Shown here piece after piece: positions 35,852 through 45,900 of a stretch of DNA of 63,555 nt. Source of the stretch: Verrucomicrobiota bacterium (GTDB taxonomy: Bacteria > Verrucomicrobiota > Verrucomicrobiia > Limisphaerales > JAFGQR01); assembly GCA_016935555.1 (NCBI GenBank), contig JAFGQR010000141.1, positions 1 through 63,555 of the forward strand, read 5' to 3'. The position numbers and the translations under genes were made by a program. A model generated the notes under the pieces. That model was not told where the DNA came from. It did no database searches and was given only the letters and a program-made list of their open reading frames with translations. The stretch's first letter is position 1, and the number at the start of each line of letters is the position of its first letter.

Positions 35852-36823
35852 TTAACCAAGTTTCTTCAGAATCTCCTCCAGCACCTGCGCGGATTTCCGG
35901 CCCTCCGCCACCGCCTCGTAGCTCAGGCGGATGCGGTGCAGGACGACGTCCTCGGCCAGTTCGAACAGGTCTTCCGGCACCACGTAATCGCGGCCCAGCA
36001 CGAACGCCCGCGCCCGCGCGGCCTGCACGATGGCCAGCCCGGCCCGCGGCGAGCAGCCCAGCTCGATGCTCGGATGCGCGCGGGTCAGGCGCACGAACTC
36101 CACGCAGTGCTTCAAAAACACGTCGCTCACGTGCACCCGCTGCACCGCTTCCATCGCCTCCGTCAAATCGCCCCGCCGGCAGACCGGCTCTCCCGAAATC
36201 ATGTCAAACGCCGTCTTCGGCATCGCGCCCTCCTCGGACCGCTTCAAGCCCATGGCCAGTTGCCGGCGCAGGACCTCCTCTTCCTGCGGGCAGGTGGGAT
36301 AGGTGAGCCGGTGGCACAACATGAAACGGTCCAGCTGCGCTTCAGGCAGTTCGAACGTGCCCGCCTGCTCGATGGGATTCTGGGTGGCGATCACCAGAAA
36401 CGGGACGGGCAGCGTGTAGCTGGTGCTCCCGATGGTGACCTTGCGCTCCTGCATGGCCTCAAGAAGCGCGCTCTGCACCTTGGGCGCCGCCCGGTTGATT
36501 TCGTCCGCCAGCAGGAGATTCGTGAACGCCGGCCCCTTGTGCGTGCGGAACCGGCCCGTGGACTGGTCCAGGATCTCCGAGCCGAGAATGTCCGACGGCA
36601 GCATGTCGATCGTGAACTGCACCCGGCTGAACTGGAGGTCGATCGCCCGGGCCACCGCATCCACCAGCAGCGTCTTCGCGGTCCCCGGCACGCCGATGAG
36701 CAGCAAGTGGCCGCCCGTCATCAGCGCAATCATCATCCGTTCCACCACCGTGTCCTGACCCACCACCACTTCCGCCACGCGCGCGCGCACGGCCTGCACA
36801 AAGTCCTGTTGGGATGCAATCAT
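35852..36823 (-). CDS. MoxR-family AAA+ ATPase
   Basis: A 323-residue cytosolic ATPase. Walker A is at residues 44-51 (GVPGTAKT) and Walker B ends at Asp107-Glu108 (LLLADEINRA). The sensor segment VIATQNPIEQAGTFELPEAQ is present, as is the C-terminal lid with GCSPRAGLAIVQAARARAFV. The start at ATG 36823 matches the MoxR N-terminus (GQDTVVERMMIALMTGGH). It is the first gene of an eight-gene minus-strand operon, and its promoter must lie in the 151-bp spacer shared with the divergent GH51-like gene. MoxR proteins act as chaperone-like ATPases for vWA partners, and four candidate partners follow directly. Confidence 0.95.
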   Translation of the reverse strand: MIASQQDFVQAVRARVAEVVVGQDTVVERMMIALMTGGHLLLIGVPGTAKTLLVDAVARAIDLQFSRVQFTIDMLPSDILGSEILDQSTGRFRTHKGPAFTNLLLADEINRAAPKVQSALLEAMQERKVTIGSTSYTLPVPFLVIATQNPIEQAGTFELPEAQLDRFMLCHRLTYPTCPQEEEVLRRQLAMGLKRSEEGAMPKTAFDMISGEPVCRRGDLTEAMEAVQRVHVSDVFLKHCVEFVRLTRAHPSIELGCSPRAGLAIVQAARARAFVLGRDYVVPEDLFELAEDVVLHRIRLSYEAVAEGRKSAQVLEEILKKLG

Positions 36824-36974
36824 GGCCCGAGTTGTTTGTTGTGCCCGGGACCTTACCCGATCCCGGCCCCCGCGACAATCACGGATTGCCATGCAAAACG
36901 GCACCGGGACACCCCCCCGGGGTGGGCGCAAAACGAGTTCGTCGACGGCGCCGGAATCGGACACGTTGCCGGCC

Positions 36975-38591
36975 ATGAACAAGCGCCTTGCACCGCCCCG
37001 GCAATCTGGAAGCCGGAACACACTCAATCGCCGGGGCTTTCTCGGCATCCTGGGCGCGGCGGCTCCGGCCGTCGGACTGGGCGCAAGCGCGGTCGGCGGC
37101 GCCCAAGACCGCGCCGCGCCTGCTGAACTTGCGATTGATCCGGGTCCGCGATTTGCGCTATCGCCATACCTGTATATGCAGTTTATGGAGCCGCTGGGCG
37201 TGACCGACAGCTCGGTGGACGCGGCCTGGGATTTTGCGCGCGACCGGTGGCGGGAGGACGTGGTGGAGGTTTCGCGGGAGCTGGCTCCGACGCTGATGCG
37301 GTGGGGGGGATGTTTCTGCAGCTATTACCGGTGGCAGGAAGGGGTGGGGCCCAGGAACCAGCGCAAACCGATGCTCAACCAGCTCTGGGGCGGCCTCTAT
37401 AACCACCCGGTGGGCACCCGCGAGTTTGTGGACTTCTGCCGCCGCGTCGGCGCCGATCCGCTGTTCGTCGTCAATTTCGAGTCCGACGGCCGCCGCCCAT
37501 GGGCAACCGACCCAAAGGGCAACAGCCGGTCCGGAGACGCGCGCGAAGCAGCCGCGTGGGTGGATTACTGCAACGGTCCGGCGAACGCGCTGCGCCGTCA
37601 GCATGGCGTCCCGGAGCCTTACGGGGTGAAGCTTTGGCAGATCGGGAACGAGACCTCCTACGATCCCCGCGGTTTCGACGTCGAAACGGCCGCCGCCAAA
37701 ACGCTCGGGTTCGCCCAGGCCATGCGCCGGGCCGATCCTCGCATTGCCCTCATCGGCTGGGGCGACAGCGGCTGGGCGGAACGCATGGCCGAGGTTGCCG
37801 GGGAACAACTGCAATACCTGGCCTTCCACCACCACTTCGGTCCCGGCGGCGCCGATTCGCCCTTGCGCGGCGTCGAGTACCGAAAAGACCCGGCTCGGAC
37901 GTGGGACCACTTGATGCGGGCGTGCCAGGCGCAGGAGCGGAAGATCCGGGACATGCGCCGGCAGGTTGCCCGGTTCGGCATTCCGCTGGCGCTCACCGAG
38001 TGCCACTTCGCCTTGCCCGGCCGCAACCGGTGCGAGGTGCTGTCCTCATGGGCTGCCGGCGTTGCCAACGCGCGCATCCTGAATGTGCACGAACGGCACG
38101 GCGACGTGCTGAAGATTGCCACCCTGGCCGATTTCTGCGGCACCCGCTGGCAGAACAACGCGGTCATGATCCCCGTGCCCGGCGGGCGCTCGTTCCTGAT
38201 GCCGGTCGCCATGGTCATGAGCCTCTACCGAAAGCACGGAGGCAGGGAAGCCGTCACGGTGCTCAAGTCGCCCCCAAACCTCGATGTCAGCGCCAGCCGG
38301 AGCGACCATCGTCTCTTCCTGCATGTGGTCAATACAAGCCGCACGCAGCCCGTGCGCACAGCCCTGCGCGTCGAGGGCGCCAAAGCGGTCCGTGGACGCG
38401 TGTATTGGTTTGCCCTCGAGCCCGAGTTCGAGGTCTTCGATCAGCTTGCACACTTATCGCCAAGAGTGTTCGCCGGCTGCGCAAATTCTTATCCGCGTCT
38501 CCGCGTTCATGCCGTTGGTTGCGGCTGGGCCACGCCGGGAAAAAAATCAACGCCTGTCGGATTTACAACGGGTTTCACCGATTTTTGCTGA
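36975..38591 (+). CDS. GH51-like alpha-L-arabinofuranosidase with Tat signal, aberrant C-terminus
   Basis: A 538-residue protein with a twin-arginine signal (NTLNRRGFLGILGAAAPAVG). The TIM barrel carries the family features RWGGCFCSYYRW, general acid Glu226 (WQIGNETSY) and a putative nucleophile Glu342 (ALTECHF). A C-terminal beta-sandwich begins near residue 415 (NNAVMIPVPGG, DHRLFLHVVNTSRTQ). After EPEFEVFDQ (about residue 488) the sequence stops looking like protein of this family: the last 50 residues (for example CANSYPRLRVHAVGCGWATP) read like translated spacer. The native end may have been lost or frame-shifted. The catalytic core is complete. It is divergent from the MoxR operon and convergent with the GH5-like gene. 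Confidence 0.82.
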   Translation: MNKRLAPPRQSGSRNTLNRRGFLGILGAAAPAVGLGASAVGGAQDRAAPAELAIDPGPRFALSPYLYMQFMEPLGVTDSSVDAAWDFARDRWREDVVEVSRELAPTLMRWGGCFCSYYRWQEGVGPRNQRKPMLNQLWGGLYNHPVGTREFVDFCRRVGADPLFVVNFESDGRRPWATDPKGNSRSGDAREAAAWVDYCNGPANALRRQHGVPEPYGVKLWQIGNETSYDPRGFDVETAAAKTLGFAQAMRRADPRIALIGWGDSGWAERMAEVAGEQLQYLAFHHHFGPGGADSPLRGVEYRKDPARTWDHLMRACQAQERKIRDMRRQVARFGIPLALTECHFALPGRNRCEVLSSWAAGVANARILNVHERHGDVLKIATLADFCGTRWQNNAVMIPVPGGRSFLMPVAMVMSLYRKHGGREAVTVLKSPPNLDVSASRSDHRLFLHVVNTSRTQPVRTALRVEGAKAVRGRVYWFALEPEFEVFDQLAHLSPRVFAGCANSYPRLRVHAVGCGWATPGKKSTPVGFTTGFTDFC

Positions 38592-38628
38592 ATAGTCACG
38601 AAAAACAACTCCAGTCGGTTGTGAGTCA

Positions 38629-39873
38629 TCAGTTCGTGGCCCGGGTGGCGGGTCGGGCGCCTGCCAGGATCTGCGGCGTTTTGCGGACGAAATACTCCAG
38701 CCACTCCCGCGCCATGGCGTCGGCGATGCTGCCCGGGGCGCGGTGGTATTCGGGGATGGTTTTGCCCCAGTAAAAGCCGATCCACCCCGACGCCAGCGCC
38801 TTCGACCCGTCGATGAACTTGTCGAGGTCCGTCACCGGGCAGCTCAAGGGGAACATCTCCTCGATCACGATCGGCTTGCCGATGTCGTATGCCGCCAGCG
38901 CCTGCAACGCCTGGGCCACCTGGCCCTTCTTCGGGTAGAAATGCACAGACACGAAATCCAGATGCCGGGCGGCTTCAGGCGCATATAGAACAGGCTTGGC
39001 GCCCGGCCAGGTCATCGACCAGGGGATGGCGCCCACGGTGAGCAGATGCCGCCGGTCGTGCCGGCGAATGGCGGCCGCCATGGTCTTGACCCACGCCGCC
39101 GCAATCTGCCGCGGCGTCCGCCCCGCGAAGTCGAGCGTCAGACGCTGCACGAAATAACGGTCCCCAAAGGCGCCCGGCGTCCAATCCCGGCCGTGTTTGT
39201 CCTCCGTCAGGACCGGCTCATTCATGAGGTCGTAGCAGAACACGGCCGGACTGTGGCGGCACGTCTCGGCCACCGCCGACCAGAATCGGGCTTGGACATC
39301 CCAGCGGGGTCGCTCGTCCAGCGCGTTGTACCACGCGGGCACATCCTTCTTGTCGTAACAGCCCAGCCCGGTGAGATCCAGGTAGAGCCCAGTTCGCGCA
39401 GCCAGAGCTAACAGGCACGCCAGTTGACCGAGCGATTCGCGGTTCGGCTCGCGCGCCGACGTCATGAACCGCGACACCTGCAGATGCACACGCACCGTGT
39501 TCGCCCCCAGTTGCTTCATCTCCTCGAAATCCCCCGCCACAGCGTTCCACTCCTCCTTCCAGTAGGTCTCCAGCAGGCGGTTGGCCGCGTCGTGATCATA
39601 GTTGAACCCCCACGGCCGAAATGCCGCGCCGGATCCGGCCAGCACAAATCCGCGCCCGTCTTTGCTGACCTGGACCCATTCCATCTCCCTCTTGCCGGCC
39701 GGGATCACCGATTCCGTCCCTGGCGGAGCCTGCCGCGTCTGCGTCACGCCGTCCCCGGAACGGACGGGGCTCGCCCGGTCGTGAATGAGCGGAGCCGCGG
39801 ACGCCACGGCGGCGCCCAGGCAAAGGGCGGCCATCCCGCGAAGAACCGCCGGCCCATCGAGAAAGCGTTTCAT
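38629..39873 (-). CDS. GH5-like glycoside hydrolase (cellulase/mannanase superfamily)
   Basis: A 414-residue exported protein with a signal peptide (GMAALCLGAAVASAAP). The clan GH-A TIM barrel runs from about 75 to 400. It has the strand-4 motif Asn218-Glu219-Pro (CYDLMNEPV), the acid/base. The nucleophile is probably Glu339 in PIVIEEMFP. RVHLQVSRFM and FVSVHFYPKKG are further barrel strands. An alternative start at 39900 adds nine residues; I prefer 39873, which puts the signal first. Its gene starts 46 bp after the stop of the 4065-residue protein gene on the same strand, so the two may be co-transcribed. Specificity within GH5 and related families cannot be read from sequence alone. Confidence 0.87.
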   Translation of the reverse strand: MKRFLDGPAVLRGMAALCLGAAVASAAPLIHDRASPVRSGDGVTQTRQAPPGTESVIPAGKREMEWVQVSKDGRGFVLAGSGAAFRPWGFNYDHDAANRLLETYWKEEWNAVAGDFEEMKQLGANTVRVHLQVSRFMTSAREPNRESLGQLACLLALAARTGLYLDLTGLGCYDKKDVPAWYNALDERPRWDVQARFWSAVAETCRHSPAVFCYDLMNEPVLTEDKHGRDWTPGAFGDRYFVQRLTLDFAGRTPRQIAAAWVKTMAAAIRRHDRRHLLTVGAIPWSMTWPGAKPVLYAPEAARHLDFVSVHFYPKKGQVAQALQALAAYDIGKPIVIEEMFPLSCPVTDLDKFIDGSKALASGWIGFYWGKTIPEYHRAPGSIADAMAREWLEYFVRKTPQILAGARPATRATN

Positions 39874-39919
39874 GCCGGAGGCATTCTGTCGCTCGGCCAT
39901 GGGATCTTGGCAATCCCCA

Positions 39920-42900
39920 TCATCGCTGCCGCGCGCGAAAGAACCGTTGGTGGTCGCCTTGGTTGGTCCAGGAGAAGGTCTGGCAGGCGTTGGTCAGCGT
40001 GACGTCCATCCTGTCCGGCCATTCCAAGGGGATGCCCAGGTTTGTGGTGGAAAGGATCGCATACTGCCCGCCGGCCCGGCCGCACAGCAGAAACCCAAAG
40101 ACCGCCCCGGACATTTTCTGCAGGGAAAGCGTCGGCTGGGCGTTGACGCTGGCGGCGCGGAGGAACAGGAACGGGCTGTCCCCCGGCAGGCCGGGGAGCA
40201 CCGCGCAACGCTGGTCCAGTGTGACGTTGGTGAGCGCATGCCACAGGATCGGGCGAACCAGGTTCGTGGCGTATTCGACGGCATAGGTGGCGCCCGGTTT
40301 GCCATAGAGCGTCGCCGCGGGAGGGGCTGCAGCCGTCAGCACCGGCTCCTGGCCGACGACGATGACGCGGCCGTTCCCGGCCCAGCCGTTGCTCACCACC
40401 TGCCCGCCCAGGCGCGTTCCGAGAAGACCGGCAAGCTTCAAGGGAGCGATCGCAGACGGCAGGTTCGACACGGCCACGAAGCCCAGATGCGCCACCAGGC
40501 GGGGCCCGCTTTGCGCCGACGCCCCCCCGTCCAGACCCACGCTCAGCAGAAGGCGGCGCGCGTCGAGCGGCACCAGCAGCGACGACGCGACTTCGCCCGG
40601 CTCCGAGTGCAACACCAGGTTCGTCAGGCGCGTCTCCGGCACCTCGAGCACCGCCGTGAACTCGCCGAGGTCGGGTCCGGATCGAAGCAGCACGGGCACG
40701 GCGTTGCTTTCGCCGCAGAATACGTTCGTCGAGCCGAGGCTCACGCTGAAATCGCTGAGCGTGTCGTGCACCACGACGGTGAATGTCCGCGTGCAGCTCA
40801 GGGGCGGGGAGCCGTTGTCGGTGACGACGACCGAGATGGTGTTGGTGCTTGGGCCCTGGGTGTCGGTGGGCTCCCAGAGAAAGATGCCCGTGCCGGGATC
40901 AATCGCCGCGCCCGGGGGCGCCTCGGGGCCGAGCGAGAAGCGGAGCGCATTGGCCGGGATATCAGGGTCGGATGCGGCGTTGGTGATGGAGAGCAGCTCA
41001 TTCTCGCCAATCTCCTGGCTGGCGACGGCGGCCAGCGACGGCGGCGCGTTGACCTCGCGGACGACGACCGTGACCTGGCCGGTGGCGCTCAGGGCGGGCC
41101 AGCCGCTGTCGGCGACGATCACCGTGAACCCATGGGTGCCGGGGCCGGTGTGTTCGCCGGTCTGCCAGGTGATGTGGCCGCTTGTCGGATGAATCACGGC
41201 CCCAGGCGGGCTGCCGGGCCCGAGGCTGAACGTCAGCGTCTGCGGCGGGGCTTCGGCATCCGCGGCGGCGTTGTCGATCTGCACCAGCGCGCCTTCGTCG
41301 ACGGCCTGGTCCGGACCCGGCGTGAGGGACGGGGCGGTGTTGACGAGTGTGATTCGGGTGGTGGCGTCCGGGGTGGTGGGGGGCGCCTCGGTGTTGCCGG
41401 CCTGATCGGTGGCCACCGTGTAGAACGCGTAGGTGCCGCCCACGGCGCCCGGATAGAACGCGGCGGTTTCCCGGGCATGTTCCAGCCACCGGGTGAAGGC
41501 GCCGTCGTTGACGGAAACGTAGAGGTCGTACCAGGCCACGCCGCTGCCGCCGGCGTCCGTCCCGGACCACTGGAGGAGGATCTGCTCGAAGCTGTCCGCC
41601 GGCAGCGCCGCCACGGCACTGGAAGGCGGTGCGGTGTCGGGGGCGGGCACGGGGGTGTATTCGAGCGTGTAGGCTCCGCTGCTGCAGTTGTCGAGCAGAT
41701 GCAGCACGGCTTCCCGAACAGGCGGCAGGCCCAGGCCGACAAAGGTGCGGTCCGTTGTCCAAACGTTCGTTCCCAGGCCAATCACCATCCCGTCGGAGCG
41801 GACGACGCGTCGCAGCCGGTACTCCCCCCCGCCCGGGTCGGGCACGCGCAGATACATCCAGCCGTCCGGCGCAGCGGCGGCGATTTGGACGGAGAGCTGC
41901 GTGGGCGAGAGCGAGCCGGTCACGGCGGCCGCGGTGACGACCTGCACCGGGTTCGTGGTGCCGTCGCTCAGGTAGAGCGTGTCCGGATCGTCATGGGCGT
42001 CGGGCAGGTCGTTCACCAGAAAGTCCGGCTTGCCGTCTTCCCATGCGCCTTGCGCCTGGACCAGGCGGATCATCTCGTGGATGGTGACTTCGTCCACCAG
42101 CGACAGGTTCTTGCCGGTGACGCCGTCCAGGTGCTCGAAGCTGGCCTGGTAATCGACGAACAACCCCTGCAGCGAGGAGACCAGCAGCCATCGCCCAATG
42201 CGGATCTCGCCGGGCCCGATGTCGCCGAAGGCCGCGGTGAGCGAGGGGACGAGATTGCGGCCGGCCACTTCGGTGGCGAGGACCTTGAAGTCCACCAGCA
42301 GCCCTTTCTGGTTGTCGAGAACGGTGGGCTGTGCGGAGGTGATGCGGACATTGGTCGCAGCGCCTTTGCCGGCGTTGCGGACCATCGCGGCCAGGGAATA
42401 GGGGATGCTCGGCTCCACGGTTTCGGTCCACGGATCGTCGCTGAACACGTCGCGCTGATGGAAGTATTTGAGGACCAGTTTCGGGTCGGGATGGACCGTG
42501 ATGGGAGCGGGCGTGAGCGGAATGGCCACCGAGCGCCCCTCCAGATCGAACTGCATCACGCCGCCCACGTAATAGACGGTCTCGGTTTCCGGGGCGGCTT
42601 CGGAGGTGGGGATCAGGGTCCAGGCGACCCAGCCCGCGGTTTCCGGCGCAAGCTGGCCGGTGCCGTCGATGGCGCTGAGCCCCGACAACTCGGGCTCGCG
42701 GATGCCGAAGAGGTCGGCGGCGCTTTGGCGGCGGGTGTCCAGAACGGTGAGGAACACATGGAGATTCGAAAGCGTGGAGGTTCCGGACCGGTTGGACAAC
42801 TCGAGCCGGGCCTGGAAGGCATTCCGCGCCATGACCAGGCTCTGGTCCAACTGGAGCCGGACCTGGGCGCAGATGGCATCGCCCCCGGGCGCGGCGGCGG

Positions 42901-45900
42901 GGGTGGCGCCGGTGAGGCTTGCCGGCAACGCTGCAGCGGCAAGATAGACGCCGGGGGATTTCAACCAGGCATCGGGAGTGCTCCACTGGCCCCGGCGCTC
43001 GAGGTCGTCGATGATTTGCTTCTCCAGTTCCAGCCCCTGGGCCGGACTCTCGGGCAGACACTGCGGTTTGGCCACTTCAGCGGTGAAGTTCTGGTTGAAA
43101 TTGAACCCCCCAAAGGCGCACTCCACACCCGCGCTCACCTTGACGCCGTCCCAGCAAATCTGCCCCGCGCCGCCGGTGCTCGAGCAGTATTCGTACTTGC
43201 CGGTGAACCCGGTGGCGATCTTGGCCAGCGCCATCAATCCCTGCTTGCCCACGAGCTGGCCGTTCTTCTTGAACGAGATCTCGCCGCCGACCTCGCAACT
43301 GAAGCTGAGCGGCAAATTGAGCTGGACGCCGCCGCACACGTTGGGTTTCTCCAGGTGGCACACCGTGCTGCCCTTGACATACCCGCTAAAGTTCACCCCC
43401 GTTCGAATCGGGCAGCCGGTGACCGCCTTGAACTCGACGTCAAAGCCGTTCTCGCTCCAAGCCTTCTTGAACTCGCCTCCGGCGAGGAAGTATTTGAACT
43501 TGGCGGCGATTTCGAGTTTGAGGCCGCCTTCGATCTGCCAGCCCTCGCCGCCAGTGTCGCAGCAGGTGCAAACCTGCGGGCCGCCGGACAGTTTGATCTC
43601 GAGATCGTCAAACCACGGGCTGGATTCGAGGAAGCTCTTCAGGTATTGAGCCACGGATTCGAACACGGACATGCCATAGGTCAGTTCGGTGCAGGACTGC
43701 ACGAAGTTGGGGTCGTTGCATTGGTTGGTCTGGCAATTGACTGACCCGCCCAGACTGGGCCAGTTCATGTGCGCCCCGCCGGCGCCCGCGTTGGAAAACA
43801 CAAAGCCGCCCAATCCGCCGCAGCCGCTGGCCGCATTGAGCACCTGAAGGGGGGTGCAGTAATTCCTCGTTTGCCCGCAAACGAGCGACCAGCATCCCCG
43901 GGCGCCGATCGAGCAGCCCCCACCGCCGCTGCGGGCGGCCACCGTTGCAGCCGGGGCGGCCTGGAGCCGCCGGATCGTGACCGGCACCGTCAGGCTGCTT
44001 TGGGGCGGCAGGGTGCCCACCTCGCTGATGAGCGGTTTGAGTTCCCAGTCGGGGTGGCTGTCGAAGTGGAGGCTGAACCCGCTGGCGGCGATCAGGCCGT
44101 GGTTGGATATCTTCAGGTCCACCTGCGAGACGTCGGCGGTGACGTCCGCCAGATCGATGACCTGGGGCTCAAGGGTCACCACCGGCATCGGCACCGCCGT
44201 CTCAAACACAGTCTCGATCGAAACGCGGGTGCGGTCTTCGACGACCGTTTTCGTCACCGTCCAGACGTATTGGACCGTTTGGCGGGACAGGAACGCCTGG
44301 ACGTCGCTCGTCACGCCCGGCTTCAGCAGGGTGGCGCCGCGGTAGGCGGCGTGTTTTTCGGCCTGCACGGTGATGTCGTAGTAGCCTTCCCGCAAGCCTT
44401 CGGCCCGGAACTCCCCCTGGCTGTCGGTCAGCCCGTTGGTCACGGCCTGGCCCGTCACCGCATCCACCACAGTCACGACAGCACCGGCCACACGCGGCGC
44501 GCCTTCGGCGTAGTAGGTGAACTCGTCCGCCGCAATGACCCGGAGATCACCCGTGGCCTCGGACAACGCACGGAAATTGAAGGGTACCGTCAGGCTGCAC
44601 CCGGCGCCGTCCACGGCCAGCGCGCCTCGATACTCGCCGAAAGGCAGGTCGGCAGGCGGCGTCAGAACCAAGACCACGCGATTGCTCTCGCCCGGCCCGA
44701 GCGAGGCCAGCGGATTGGTGGACGCGACGGAAAACCACGCCGCCGCCGGGGCAACAACGGTCAGCGGGCCGGTGGCCGCACCGCCCAGGTTGGCGAGGTC
44801 GAACTCGACGGCGGCCTGGCCGCCGCGCAGCATGCCCGCGTTCAGTTCGCCGGGAGACGCCGCCAGCCGGGGACTCAGCGACTCCACCGTGACCGAAAGC
44901 GGCACGTCCAGGAGGGCGCCTTCGAGGCTGGTGACGCGGACATGGTTGCTCGACTGGGCCGGGGAAGTCCCTTGCGCGGTCATCGCCAGCGTGAGCAGGG
45001 TGCTGCCATAGCCGTCCAGCGCCTCGGAAGCCAGCGCGGCTGCGATCTCCAGGTTGGCGGCGGCCGCCACGGTCTCGGCCGCGAGGCCGCTGAGGGGGAT
45101 GTCGCTCAGGTTCTCGATCCGCAGCACGTTGGTCACCCAGGTTCCCTCGATCACCTTCACCGCCGGCGACGCGGGCGTGGCTTTCATGCCTGCCAGGGTG
45201 AAGCTGTCCTGCACGGGAGCGGCGGCGTCGCCGGGGTGGGCGGCGCCGATGGTGTAGAGCCCGGCCTCGCCGGGCAACGGATGCCACAGCGCCGTGAACC
45301 CGCCATCCGGCCCGGCCAACGCGGCAATGACGCGCACGGTGTCACGCACGGCGATGTGGATGTTGACGAGCGAGCCCTCCGGCGCCGGATGATCCGGCGT
45401 GTCGCGGAAGGCGCGCCCGTACAAGGGCACCGGCGTGCCTGCGGGCGCGATGTCCAGGTCGGTTTGGACGGCGGCCTGGTAGGCGCGCCGCACCTGAACG
45501 GGCGCCGGCGACACGGCGGTGTTGTTGTCCTCCAGCGTCTCGGCAACCTGGTTGCCCACGTCCGTCTGGATGACCAGGTAGTAGGCGCCCGCAGCCTGCG
45601 GCATCCGCACGGGGACGGTCTGCTGGAAATAGAGCCCGGGCTGGATCGCGCCCGAGAAGGCGTAGTTGCCCACCAGAACATCGTCCCCAAGCACCGGATC
45701 GTCCGAACGCAACACCCGGGTCGACCACGCGTTGCTCGCCGCGACCAGGCCCTGGTTTTCGATGCGGTAGGTGAGGTTCACGTAACTCTCCGTGTCCGCG
45801 CTGGCCGGCACGCTCCCGATGGAAACGACCAGGTCCGGCAGGTCGACGTCCGACACCTGGAGCAGGCTGCTGCCGCTGACGAAGCCGCCGGCGTGGGCGC

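Noticed and set aside
37158..38006. Minus-strand frame opposite the GH51-like gene
   Set aside because: Antisense shadow without signal, domain or ribosome-binding site. The plus strand carries a Tat signal and both catalytic acids.
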